Under the pieces are notes generated by a model. It was not told the DNA's origin and searched no databases. It saw only the letters and a program-made list of their open reading frames with translations. This document shows positions 15,561 to 25,468 of a stretch of 64,000 bases of DNA, piece after piece. The translations under genes and the position numbers were made by a program. The stretch is from a bacterium. Lineage in GTDB: Bacteria > Zhuqueibacterota > Zhuqueibacteria > Zhuqueibacterales > Zhuqueibacteraceae. The stretch's first letter is position 1, and each line of letters starts with the position of its first letter. Location: positions 165,836-229,835 of the forward strand of contig JAKLJX010000011.1 of NCBI GenBank assembly GCA_023150945.1, given 5' to 3'.

Positions 15561-17054
15561 TCACTCCACCGGCAGGCGCGCCACGCGGAAGCCAATGAAA
15601 CGGGAAAGTTGCTTGACGTGGGCATCGCGCGCGGTGCAGAGCAGGGCGCCGGCATCGTTGAAGGCCGCGCCGCCCCGCACCACGCGCTTTTCGGGTTTCT
15701 CGCTTTCCTTGGTCGCAGTCCATTCCCACACATTGCCGGCAAGATCGTGGATGCCCAACGGCGTGGCGCCCGCGGGATGCGCATCGACAGGCTGCAGCCG
15801 GCACAAATCATCCGCAAAGTTGGCATGCTCCGGTCGCGGCGATTCAAAGCCCCAGGGATAAGTGCGCTCACCGTTGCCCGCTGCCCACTCCCATTCCTCC
15901 TCCGCCGGCAGGCGAAAAACGAACTTGCCCAGCGCCGCGGTATTGGTGAGCTTCGCCACCATCGCGGTGAGCCAGGCGCAGTAGGCCTCGGCCTCCTCCC
16001 AATCCACGCCCACCACCGGCAAATGGTCGCCGGCAAAATCAGGCTGCTGCCACAGGCTGGGCGGCCGGTGGCCGGTGGCCTGCACAAAGGCGCGATAGCG
16101 CTGATTGGTCACCGGATATTTCGCGAGATGATAGAAATACAGCGGCGCCGGTTTTTTCGCGCCCTTCAACATCAGCGGCAGGCCGGGTGGGGAGAGCAGA
16201 ATGTATTCGGCCTCCAGCTCCACGGGATTGCGGTAGAGCGCGGGCATGCGGGTTTCGGAAACCGCCCGCAGCGAGCGGTACTGCAGCAGGGCATAGTTGC
16301 GCAGCGCCACGGTGAAATGCGGGAACGCGAAGCGCACATTTTGCAGCAGGGCCTCGGCCTTGCAAGCAATGATGATCGACCCCGCCACTTTGGCGACGCT
16401 GTCGAGCCAGCGGCACATGCGCTCGCGCGGTTCACCCGCCGGGATTTCATCGAGGCCGTCGAAGAGTAGCAGCGCGCGGCCGCTCTTCAACGCCCGATGC
16501 AGGTATACGGTCTTCAGGCGCAAACCCAGGCCCGCCAACGCCCGGCGCAGCGCTTTGGGAAACGGCAGCGAGGTATCGATGAGCTTGAGCGGCAGGTAGA
16601 TGGGAATGCGCGGTTTGCGAAAGCCCAGCTTGCGGTGCTCCTGCGGCGAGCTGGCGCGCAGGGCAAGTGCCTGCAAAAAGGTGGTCTTGCCCGAGCTGGC
16701 GCCGCCGGTGATGAGCAGCGCGCGCTTTTCCATCGCCAGCAATTGCATGATGCTTTCGATATCGTGCGCCTCGTGTTCATCCAGGCGCTTGGCGGTGGCG
16801 GGCTGGGCTTTCAGGATGTAGAAGGAAACTTGCTGGCCGTAGCCGTGGCGTTGAAGGTGGCCGAATTCCTGGTGGAATTTTTTCAGGTATTGGGTGTAGG
16901 CACTCCAGGGCGGTCCGATCTGCCAGTCTTCGCGGGTTTTCCAGCTTTGCCGCGCCAGATAGAGCACGAACACCAAAATCGCCGTGTAGCCGACTTCCGG
17001 AAACATGCTCCCCAGAATCTCAAGCCAGTCGCTGTAGTGTTCGAAAGCCGCCAT
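15561..17054 (-). CDS. Membrane-anchored NACHT-type NTPase fused to an FGE/sulfatase-modifying-factor-like domain
   Basis: A 497-residue protein. One N-terminal membrane helix (about 21-36) is followed by a STAND/NACHT-like NTPase with Walker A GGASSGKTT (117-125) and the NACHT-type Walker B LLLFDGLDE (195-203). The C-terminal 190 residues are an FGE/C-type-lectin-like domain: LAKYPVTNQRYRAFV, FRLPAEEEWEWAA, DLAGNVWEWT, RVVRGGAAFNDAG, IGFRVAR. The paired catalytic cysteines of true formylglycine-generating enzyme are not at the expected place (only C473 in LLCTARD), so it is probably a binding module. No C-terminal sensor repeats are present. The combination suggests signal-triggered conflict or stress response at the membrane. 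Confidence 0.8.
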   Translation of the reverse strand: MAAFEHYSDWLEILGSMFPEVGYTAILVFVLYLARQSWKTREDWQIGPPWSAYTQYLKKFHQEFGHLQRHGYGQQVSFYILKAQPATAKRLDEHEAHDIESIMQLLAMEKRALLITGGASSGKTTFLQALALRASSPQEHRKLGFRKPRIPIYLPLKLIDTSLPFPKALRRALAGLGLRLKTVYLHRALKSGRALLLFDGLDEIPAGEPRERMCRWLDSVAKVAGSIIIACKAEALLQNVRFAFPHFTVALRNYALLQYRSLRAVSETRMPALYRNPVELEAEYILLSPPGLPLMLKGAKKPAPLYFYHLAKYPVTNQRYRAFVQATGHRPPSLWQQPDFAGDHLPVVGVDWEEAEAYCAWLTAMVAKLTNTAALGKFVFRLPAEEEWEWAAGNGERTYPWGFESPRPEHANFADDLCRLQPVDAHPAGATPLGIHDLAGNVWEWTATKESEKPEKRVVRGGAAFNDAGALLCTARDAHVKQLSRFIGFRVARLPVE

Positions 17055-17189
17055 GCCTCGTCCTGATGATGGAGATTCAATTGTGTCAGGATAGTACCAG
17101 CAAAGCGGGCGGTTGCGGCAGGCGGGCTTGCGGCAAATTCGGGCAGCACGGCCGGCGGGCCGGGGATAAGCGGGTGGAGCGAAAGACGC

Positions 17190-17387
17190 TTACGCCGCGC
17201 CGTCAGCAGGCGGCTGTTTGCGAAACGGCCAGGTGAGATAAAGGCCGCGCACCACCAGCAGCACACCCAACGCCACGTAAATCCAGCGAGGCAGGCCGGT
17301 GTCACGCTGCAGCAGGCGGAAGCTGCCTTCGGCAATGACCAACAATCCCAGAACCAACATGGCGAAACCCCAGAGACGCATGGGCAT
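17190..17387 (-). CDS. Small two-helix membrane protein
   Basis: A 65-residue protein with two hydrophobic segments (LWGFAMLVLGLLVIAEGSF and WIYVALGVLLVVRGLYLTW) and a polar C-terminus. ATG 17387 was chosen because AGGAGA lies about 10 nt upstream; the frame extends further upstream but that part looks non-coding. It lies 135 nt upstream of the NACHT-FGE gene on the same strand and could be its partner. Not a recognised family. Confidence 0.6.
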   Translation of the reverse strand: MPMRLWGFAMLVLGLLVIAEGSFRLLQRDTGLPRWIYVALGVLLVVRGLYLTWPFRKQPPADGAA

Positions 17388-17593
17388 GGCAGGGTCTCCT
17401 GGTGGAGGGTGAGCGGCGGGCAGGAACGGACTCTGTGATTCTCGTTCCTGAAGCGAGTATGAAAAACGCCGCATGACTCTGCGGCGGTAGCTCTCATATA
17501 CAACAGGCGAAGGTCAATGGCAATGCGGCTAGACGTTTTTCGTTGGCGAGGGTTTGTGTTTGCCGCTAACTTATTTGACCGTTTCCCCACCCC

Positions 17594-18736
17594 TCACCCC
17601 GCCAGCCGGCCGCAGATTTCATCACAAAGAAACACGCCTTCGCGGCTCAATCGCAAATACTCGCCCTCGTGGATCACCAAACCCTGCGCTTCCAGCCGGC
17701 GCAACTCGCCGTTGAATGCCTGCGCCAGCGGCATCTTGAATTTCTGCGAAAACTCGGCCAGCGGAATGCCGCGGCGCTGACGCAATCCCAAAAACGCAAA
17801 CTCGAACATGCGCTGCTGCAGGGTGAGTTTCTCCTCGCCCTCCTCGGCCAGCTTGCCCTGGGCCAAGCGCTCGAGATATTTGCGCAAATTGGCCACGTTC
17901 CAAAAGCGCCGCTTGCCGTCGAACGAATGCGCCGAAGCGCCGAGTCCCAAATAGGGGCTGCCGTCCCAATACTTGAGATTGTGGCGCGCGGCAAAACCGG
18001 GCTTGGCAAAGTTGGAAATCTCATAATGCCGGTAGCCGTGCTGCTCGAGGAAGCCGATGGTGAAGGCAAAAAACTCGCGTTCTTCTTCCGGCGTCAGCGG
18101 TTTAAGCTCGCCGCGTTGAATCGCGGCATGAATCGGCGTGCCGGGTTCGATGGTGAGATTGTAAGCGGAGAGATGATCCGGCGCCAGCGCCACTGCCTGC
18201 TGCAGCGTTTGCTGCCAGTGCGCCAGAGTTTGATTCGGCAGCGCGAACATGAAGTCGAGATTGAGATTCTCGAAGCCGGCGTAGCGCGCGTTTTGCGCCG
18301 CCACCAGCGCCTGCTGCGGCGAGTGGACGCGCTCCAGCAGCGTCAATTCCGCCGCGTCAAACGACTGCACGCCCAGGCTCAAGCGATTGACCCCCACGGC
18401 GCGATACTTTGCCATCTGCGTGCCGTCAATCGTGCCGGGATTGGCCTCCAGCGTCACTTCGACGCGTTCGGCGAAACGAAGCTGCGCAAAACAACTGTCG
18501 AGAATTTCGGCAATCTGTTGGGGCGAGAGCAGGGAGGGGGTACCGCCGCCGAAGAAGAGGGTGGCAAAGCGCTGGCGCTGCCAAAACGGCTCCGCGGCGC
18601 GCAGCGCCAGCTCGCGTTGCAGCGCGGCAAGATAGTCAGGTATTCGCCCGCGGCTGCCGGCGAGGGTGTAGAAATCGCAATAGCGGCAACGCTTTTCGCA
18701 AAACGGAATGTGAATGTAAAGGCCGGCTTCCGCCAT
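17594..18736 (-). CDS. hemW: HemW-type radical SAM protein (oxygen-independent coproporphyrinogen oxidase-like)
   Basis: A 380-residue protein with the HemW signature at its start: LYIHIPFCEKRCRYCDFYT holds the CxxxCxxC that binds the radical-SAM 4Fe-4S cluster, followed by LFFGGGTPSLLS and NLDFMFALPNQT. HemW proteins are haem chaperones rather than true HemN oxidases, which usually carry a further N-terminal Cys-rich region absent here. The C-terminal HemN_C-type domain (RRGIPLAEFSQKF) is intact. It begins 5 nt after the lepB stop, so is in an operon with lepA and lepB, a common arrangement. Confidence 0.9.
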   Translation of the reverse strand: MAEAGLYIHIPFCEKRCRYCDFYTLAGSRGRIPDYLAALQRELALRAAEPFWQRQRFATLFFGGGTPSLLSPQQIAEILDSCFAQLRFAERVEVTLEANPGTIDGTQMAKYRAVGVNRLSLGVQSFDAAELTLLERVHSPQQALVAAQNARYAGFENLNLDFMFALPNQTLAHWQQTLQQAVALAPDHLSAYNLTIEPGTPIHAAIQRGELKPLTPEEEREFFAFTIGFLEQHGYRHYEISNFAKPGFAARHNLKYWDGSPYLGLGASAHSFDGKRRFWNVANLRKYLERLAQGKLAEEGEEKLTLQQRMFEFAFLGLRQRRGIPLAEFSQKFKMPLAQAFNGELRRLEAQGLVIHEGEYLRLSREGVFLCDEICGRLAG

Positions 18737-18741
18737 GGCAG

Positions 18742-19515
18742 TTATTTGATGGAATTTCCGATGCGGCCCCAGCGAATGTTCTTGAGCCAGGTGAGCCAGG
18801 GCTTGTCGGTGTCGAGCGAGAAGTAGATCACCAGCGCCTGCCCCACGACGTTTTCGCGCGGCAGGCAATCCCAGTAGCGGCTGTCTTGACTGTTGTCGCG
18901 GTTGTCGCCCATCATGAAGAACTGGCCGGGCGGCACGATGATCGGGCCGTAGTTGTCGTTGGCCTCGTTGCGGTCGGCATAGTGCCGGATGGTGTAGCTC
19001 TGGCCGGCAGGCGTGGTGATGCGGTAGTAACGCACGCTGTGATTTTCCGCGGCGTCATATTCTTCTTTGAGAAAAACCCTTTCCCCTTCCGGCCGGTTGT
19101 CGATGTAAACCACGCCCGCGCGCACCTCGACGGTTTGCCCGCCCACGGCGATGCAGCGCTTGATATAGTCGAGCATGGGATCGCGCGGATACTTGAACAC
19201 CACGATGTCGCCGGCTTGCGGTTCGCGCAGGGAGGGCAAACGCCACACCGGAAACGTGATGTCGGTGAACGGGATGCCGTCGGGCGTGCGCGCGCCGTAG
19301 ATGAATTTGTTGACCAGCAGAAAGTCGCCGACGAGCAGGGTATCCTTCATCGAGCCGGTGGGAATGCGAAACGCCTGCACCACGAAGGTGCGCAGCAGCA
19401 ATGCGAAGAAGAGCGCGACCAGAATCGCCTCGGTGTATTCCCGCGGCTTGCTCTTGGTGGGATGTTCCGGCGTCTCGCCTTTGGGCTTGGTCATTTTCAG
19501 GGTTGCTTGGGGCAT
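18742..19515 (-). CDS. lepB: Signal peptidase I
   Basis: A 257-residue protein. It has a short basic N-terminus, one membrane helix (AILVALFFALLLRTFVVQAF), the catalytic Ser in IPTGSMKDTLLVGD, the catalytic Lys in DYIKRCIAVGG and the late box MMGDNRDNSQDSRYWG-like (here SQDSRYWDCLP). It cleaves signal peptides of exported proteins, of which this window has many. ATG 19515 is preferred over an upstream start because the charged N-terminus MPQATLKMTKPK looks normal. It lies between lepA (142 nt upstream) and hemW (5 nt downstream). Confidence 0.95.
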   Translation of the reverse strand: MPQATLKMTKPKGETPEHPTKSKPREYTEAILVALFFALLLRTFVVQAFRIPTGSMKDTLLVGDFLLVNKFIYGARTPDGIPFTDITFPVWRLPSLREPQAGDIVVFKYPRDPMLDYIKRCIAVGGQTVEVRAGVVYIDNRPEGERVFLKEEYDAAENHSVRYYRITTPAGQSYTIRHYADRNEANDNYGPIIVPPGQFFMMGDNRDNSQDSRYWDCLPRENVVGQALVIYFSLDTDKPWLTWLKNIRWGRIGNSIK

Positions 19516-19657
19516 AGTGTTGACTACCTTGGAGCTTGATAAGTCCCGCGAGGGATGCAATGATAATTTCTCAGAGATTCATTTCCGCGAAGCATCCGGA
19601 AAGACTGTGCGTGCCGCCGAAGCCTGAGCGGCTGCGCCCGGCCAACGGCGCGGCAGG

Positions 19658-21454
<1,797 letters not shown>

Positions 21455-21664
21455 AAATTTCCGGATTATCCCATAGCGCAGTCTGCCCGACTGCCAATGA
21501 ACCAAGCTGGAAAAAACTTCGCAGTCGCGCCGGTCTTTCCAGAGTCATACGATGATTTGATCCCCCAACCCGCCTGCGAACGGCATCGTCCTCCTGATCG
21601 CGTTGGGGAGCGGCAATCTATCAAATTTTGTGAAAAGAGACAACAGAAAATCCAGCGGCGGGTT

Positions 21665-22354
21665 TCAACGCACCACCAGCTTGAACCCCCGGCCGTGGAC
21701 GTTGAGGATGGCGAGATTCGGATCCGCGCTGAGATACTTGCGCAATTTGGAAATGTACACGTCCATGCTGCGGCCGTTGAAGTAACTGTCCTCGCCCCAA
21801 ATCAACCGCAGTGCCGTTTCCCGCTCCAGCACCTCGTTGCGGTGCAGGCACAACAGGCGCAGCAGCGCCGACTCCTTCTGCGTGAGCTTGTGCTGCCGGC
21901 CGTCGAGCTCCAGCGTTTGGCTCACGCTGTCAAAATTGCAGCGGCCGAGGGTGAAGCGATCGTTCGGCGGTGCGGCCGGGCCGGGGGCGGCGCGTTTCAG
22001 CACGGCTTGGATGCGCAACACCAGCTCTTCCAGGCTGAACGGCTTGGTGATATAGTCATCACAGCCGAGTTTGAAGCCGGTGATCTTGTCTTCCTTGAGC
22101 GATTTGGCGGTGAGAAAGATGAGGGGCGTGCGCTGATCGCGCTGGCGCAACTCGGCGGCGAAGGTGAATCCGTCCTGCCGCGGCATCATCACGTCCACCA
22201 GGCAGAGATCGAACGCAGTCTCGCGGCAGGCAGCCGCGCCCTCCAGGCCGTTGGCGCAACGCCGCACCTGAAAGCCCTGCAGCTCCAGGTTTTCCTGCAG
22301 CAGAAATCCGAGATTGGGATCGTCTTCCAACAGCAGAATCTTTTTTTGCTCCAT
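21665..22354 (-). CDS. OmpR/PhoB-type response regulator
   Basis: A 229-residue protein. The receiver has acidic pair LLLEDDPN, phospho-acceptor DLCLVDVMMPRQDG, the conserved Thr in LIFLTAKS and Lys in YITKPFS. The C-terminal winged helix-turn-helix shows ALLRLLCLHRNEVLERETALRLIW, SMDVYISKLRKYL and NVHGRGFKLV. It lies 41 nt downstream of the kinase gene, so they form a matched pair. OmpR-type regulators bind 10-11 bp direct repeats; such an array is found upstream at 24266-24300. ATG 22354 gives MEQKKILLLEDD. Confidence 0.93.
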   Translation of the reverse strand: MEQKKILLLEDDPNLGFLLQENLELQGFQVRRCANGLEGAAACRETAFDLCLVDVMMPRQDGFTFAAELRQRDQRTPLIFLTAKSLKEDKITGFKLGCDDYITKPFSLEELVLRIQAVLKRAAPGPAAPPNDRFTLGRCNFDSVSQTLELDGRQHKLTQKESALLRLLCLHRNEVLERETALRLIWGEDSYFNGRSMDVYISKLRKYLSADPNLAILNVHGRGFKLVVR

Positions 22355-22395
22355 GGAATGTCCTTGCCTGCACTGATCGCGATCGCTCGAGAAAT

Positions 22396-24126
22396 TCACT
22401 GCCGGTTGGCCGCACCCTCCCGGCCACGGCCTCCCGGCTGGAGGGGCAGGAAGACCCTGATCGTCGTGCCTTGGTGCAGCTCACTCTCCAGGCTGACGCG
22501 GCCGCCGTGCGCGGCCACCAGCAGTTTCACATAGCTCAGGCCCAAGCCGAAGCCCTTCACGTCGTGACGGTTGCCGGTGTGCACGCGATAGTATTTTTCA
22601 AAAACCATCTTTTGGTCCTCGGGCCGGATGCCGATGCCCTGATCGGCAATCTCGAGGAGGATTCCGCCCTCCTGGTTGTGCGTCGCAACCCGGAGGCGGG
22701 GCGCTGCCGGCGAATATTTGTTGGCGTTCTCCAGCAAGTTGTGCACGATGTTCGCGAGATGCACGGCATCGGCTGCGATTACGTCCGGCTCCGCTTCCAG
22801 CCGGCATTCGATCCGGCCTTGGCGGCTCTCGACCTGCAGGGCGATATTCTCCACGGCCTGCGCCACGATCTTGTTCACCGCCACCGGCGCCAGATGCAAT
22901 TCAAAATCACCTTCCTCCAAAATTGCCATTTGCAGAATTTTGTCGACCTGATGGCGCATGCGCAGATTTTCATCGTGAATGATGCGGCCGTAACGCAGCA
23001 GCCGCCCGGGCTGTTGCGCCATCTCCGGTTTCTGCAACGCCTCGCTCGCCAGCGCGATGGTCGCGATCGGGGTCTTGAATTCGTGCGTCATGTTGTTGAT
23101 GAAGTCCGTGACCTGCGTGGTGAAGCGTTTTTGCCGGAAAACCGTGCGCAGGGTGAAAACGAAGCAGAACACGATGATTGCCATCAGAATCACGGTGGCG
23201 GCCAGCGGCGCGCTGACTTGTTGCAGTAAATAAAAACGCTGCCCCGGAAAATACAAGACCAGATCGCTGCGCGGCGTGAACAGATCATGCGGGAACAGGC
23301 GGCGCTTGAAGGGCGAGGCCAGCAAGTTTTTTCGGTGATGCGCCGGCGTCGCCAAACTCATGCTGTCAGGCGCGGTCAGCACGCCATAGGCGTAATCGAG
23401 CGCAATGCCGTTCTCCTTGAGCTGAAAGGCGATAATCGAGTCCAGCGTTGCCGGCGTCAGGCGTGTTGCGCGGGGATCGCGGTGCGCCGGCGCCAATCGA
23501 TTGAGTACGCGCCAGACCATCTCTTCCCTTTTTTCAAAGGCGAGCTTGCCCGGCAGCGCGCCGCCGGCTGTGCCGTCCTTGAAGCGCAAGACGGTGGAAG
23601 AACTGTCGGCCGTGAACTTGTAGAAAAATTCGCCGGTGTTGTAGCGCGAGGAATCGATCACGACGGTGTAAGTTCCGGCCGGCTGCGTCGCATTCACCAG
23701 CACGGTGTCTTCGCGGCCGAGAGCGTCGAAAATGCGCAGATTGACCTGTTGCCGTGCCGGCAGCGTGTAGCTGATTCTGTTCCCCTCGAGCCTGACCGGC
23801 GGCCGCAGGAGCAGAACGTCGCTGGTGACCTGCACACTGTCGGTCGCGATTGTGGAATCGGAAACCGCCAGCGCCTGCACCTTGAGCGTGCCCTGCTGCC
23901 CGGGAGGACTGGCATGCAGCGTGAGACTGAACACCCGCGACACCGTTTCGCCGGTTTCGAGCTTGTCGACAATCTTGTTCAGCGCATCTTGCACGTTCTC
24001 GCGGAAGGCTTGTTCCTTCAACTGCACGGCGTTGCGCAGCAGGTAGAATTGCACGAACACCAGGCCCAGCAAGGCCAGGGTGGTGAGCAGCGCAATCGCG
24101 ACGATGGTTTTTTGTTTTAGTCGCAT
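22396..24126 (-). CDS. Sensor histidine kinase with FlgD-Ig/sorting-domain-like extracytoplasmic module
   Basis: A 576-residue protein. Membrane helices at about 8-30 and 305-328 flank a 275-residue extracytoplasmic region. The kinase core has phospho-His348 in NNMTHEFKTPIATI, N box HNLLENANKYS, DQGIGI and GFGLGLSY. Within the sensor region, residues about 112-173 (ISYTLPARQQVNLRIFDALG, REDTVLVN, PAGTYTVVIDSSRYN, GEFFYKF) align with the secretion/sorting domain on secreted proteins of this window (IKYTLPKPTLVKLVIYDMLG, REVKTLVNE...). The remaining sensor part is helical. It may sense misrouted sorting-domain proteins or use a similar Ig fold structurally; this is inference. Operon with the response regulator. 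Confidence 0.9.
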   Translation of the reverse strand: MRLKQKTIVAIALLTTLALLGLVFVQFYLLRNAVQLKEQAFRENVQDALNKIVDKLETGETVSRVFSLTLHASPPGQQGTLKVQALAVSDSTIATDSVQVTSDVLLLRPPVRLEGNRISYTLPARQQVNLRIFDALGREDTVLVNATQPAGTYTVVIDSSRYNTGEFFYKFTADSSSTVLRFKDGTAGGALPGKLAFEKREEMVWRVLNRLAPAHRDPRATRLTPATLDSIIAFQLKENGIALDYAYGVLTAPDSMSLATPAHHRKNLLASPFKRRLFPHDLFTPRSDLVLYFPGQRFYLLQQVSAPLAATVILMAIIVFCFVFTLRTVFRQKRFTTQVTDFINNMTHEFKTPIATIALASEALQKPEMAQQPGRLLRYGRIIHDENLRMRHQVDKILQMAILEEGDFELHLAPVAVNKIVAQAVENIALQVESRQGRIECRLEAEPDVIAADAVHLANIVHNLLENANKYSPAAPRLRVATHNQEGGILLEIADQGIGIRPEDQKMVFEKYYRVHTGNRHDVKGFGLGLSYVKLLVAAHGGRVSLESELHQGTTIRVFLPLQPGGRGREGAANRQ

Positions 24127-24141
24127 GCGAATATTTGATCA

Positions 24142-24203
24142 GTCACGGCTTGGCCGTGACTTTGTTCGTGTTTAGAAATAATCATCCTGCGGCTTGGCCG
24201 CAG
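24142..24203. repeat. Two related CGGCTTGGCCG hairpins
   Basis: GTCACGGC-TTG-GCCGTGAC (24142-24160) and CTGCGGC-TTG-GCCGCAG (24187-24203) share the GGCTTGGCC core and lie 26 nt apart between the kinase start and the operator array. They look like small dispersed hairpin repeats; a regulatory role is not shown. Confidence 0.5.
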
Positions 24204-24265
24204 CAAATGGTCCGCAGAAAATCTTGCCGCCAATGTAGATCATCCCGCCATAAAAATCTTCTGAT

Positions 24266-24300
24266 TTAACACTCCTTAACACTTTCTAACACTCTTTAAC
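24266..24300. promoter_or_regulatory. Four direct repeats (T/C)TAAC with exact 10-bp spacing: predicted response-regulator operator
   Basis: TTAAC, TTAAC, CTAAC and TTAAC start at 24266, 24276, 24286 and 24296, separated by 5-bp spacers of type ACTNN. On the other strand this is GTTAA-N5-GTTAG-N5-GTTAA-N5-GTTAA, the same layout as PhoP (GTTTA-N5-GTTTA) and CpxR (GTAAA-N5-GTAAA) boxes of OmpR-family regulators. It is in the divergent region between the kinase gene (start 24126) and the PDZ gene (start 24442), so the response regulator encoded at 21665-22354 probably controls both. Confidence 0.55.
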
Positions 24301-24441
24301 TATGTCCGGGCCAAACAATTGGCTACTTTTCGCCGTCAAAAATTGCGGCGCACGCAAGACGCGCAAATTCGAATGCGGCGGCGGGCGCGCCGTGCGCGTG
24401 CAAATATAACCACGAAAATCCCTGGACGAAAGGAGAAATCC

Positions 24442-25278
24442 ATGCGTTTGGTCTTCTGCGAAAGGCTGGCGGCAGTGAGCATGCTCGTGCTTGCCTTCTC
24501 CGGTGCGGCGCAAGAGAAAACCGCTGTGCGCGACACGACCGGCGGGCGCTCATTCACCTTCACCAGCGTGGCCGCCGGCCCGGGAGGCATTTTCAATCTG
24601 CCGGAGTTGGGCGCGGTAATCATCGGTGGAGAAAAAGAGATCAAGTTCGAGGCTGTGATGCCCTCGGAGCATCGCCCGAAGGCCTACAAAGACATTGATC
24701 TGCAGAGCGGCGATTTGATTTTGATGATGAACGCCAAGCGGGTGAAATCCGCCAAAGAAATCGAGGAAATTTATAGCGGACTCAAAGTGGGTGAGGAAGT
24801 CAAACTCGGCATCAAACGCAAGGAAGAACGCTTCATCGTTACATTCAGCAAAGCCGACCCCAAGGACTTGCCGCAACGCATGATGATGGTGATGAATACG
24901 GACAATGCCGGCGGCCAGGCCGGTCCCAACCGCCGCATTGTGATGGGCGGCCGGGAGTTCTCCGGCGACGTCGCGCCGCTGCCCGGCCTGGGCATCATCG
25001 CCGGCAGCAAAGAGGGCGGCGAAGTGCGCGTGCTTGACCTGATGCCGAATGCCAGCCAGGCGGTCGGCAGCGCTGACATTAAAAAAGACGACGTGATTCT
25101 GGCATTGAATGGCGAAAAAATCAAATCCGCCGTGCAGCTTGGCGAATTGTATGAAAAAATCGCTGTCGGCGCGAAGCTCGAGCTGCACTATCGTCGCGGC
25201 GATAAAGCCATGACCGCCTCGCTGGTCAAGCCGGATGCGCCCGCCGGTACGACGATTCGAAGAGAAATCCGGCAATAG
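24442..25278 (+). CDS. Secreted protein with two PDZ domains
   Basis: A 278-residue protein. Signal peptide MRLVFCERLAAVSMLVLAFSGAAQ; two PDZ modules follow, around residues 65-140 (IDLQSGDLILMMNAKRVKSAKEIEEIYSGLKVGEEVKLGIKRK) and 185-270 (GGEVRVLDLMPNASQAVGSADIKKDDVILALNGEKIKS). No protease domain is attached, so it is a periplasmic adaptor, perhaps for a DegP-like protease or for a secreted partner. AAAGGAGA precedes ATG 24442. It is divergent from the kinase gene across the operator, so probably part of that regulon. Confidence 0.8.
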   Translation: MRLVFCERLAAVSMLVLAFSGAAQEKTAVRDTTGGRSFTFTSVAAGPGGIFNLPELGAVIIGGEKEIKFEAVMPSEHRPKAYKDIDLQSGDLILMMNAKRVKSAKEIEEIYSGLKVGEEVKLGIKRKEERFIVTFSKADPKDLPQRMMMVMNTDNAGGQAGPNRRIVMGGREFSGDVAPLPGLGIIAGSKEGGEVRVLDLMPNASQAVGSADIKKDDVILALNGEKIKSAVQLGELYEKIAVGAKLELHYRRGDKAMTASLVKPDAPAGTTIRREIRQ

Positions 25279-25336
25279 TGCAGCGTCCGCGAGAGCTTCT
25301 TCAAATTGAGATCATGCGATGAACCTGAACACAAAG

Positions 25337-25460
25337 TTTCTTTGCGCGAAAGCAGCAAAAACTTTCATGCCAACGCGCCGGCACACAAAACTCACACCGG
25401 GCGTTTCTTTGCGATTCTCCGCGGCTTTGCGGCTCTGCGTGCGGTTTTCCTTTTTGAATT
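25337..25460. repeat. Dispersed CTTTGCG-rich repeat, copy 2
   Basis: It is related to 7283-7420: TTTCTTTGCG, then CGGCTTTGCGGCTCTGCGTGC, then a T-rich tract. It lies between the PDZ gene and the serine hydrolase gene. The translated extension upstream of codon 25469 is this repeat, which is why I place the start after it. Confidence 0.55.
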
Positions 25461-25468
25461 CGTATACC

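Noticed and set aside
15561..17054. Diversity-generating retroelement variable protein
   Set aside because: The FGE/C-type-lectin-like domain is suggestive, but there is no reverse transcriptase or template/variable repeat in the window.
21665..24126. Classical PhoPQ or CpxAR system
   Set aside because: The operator layout resembles theirs, but the sensor domain is unlike PhoQ or CpxA, so no such name was given.
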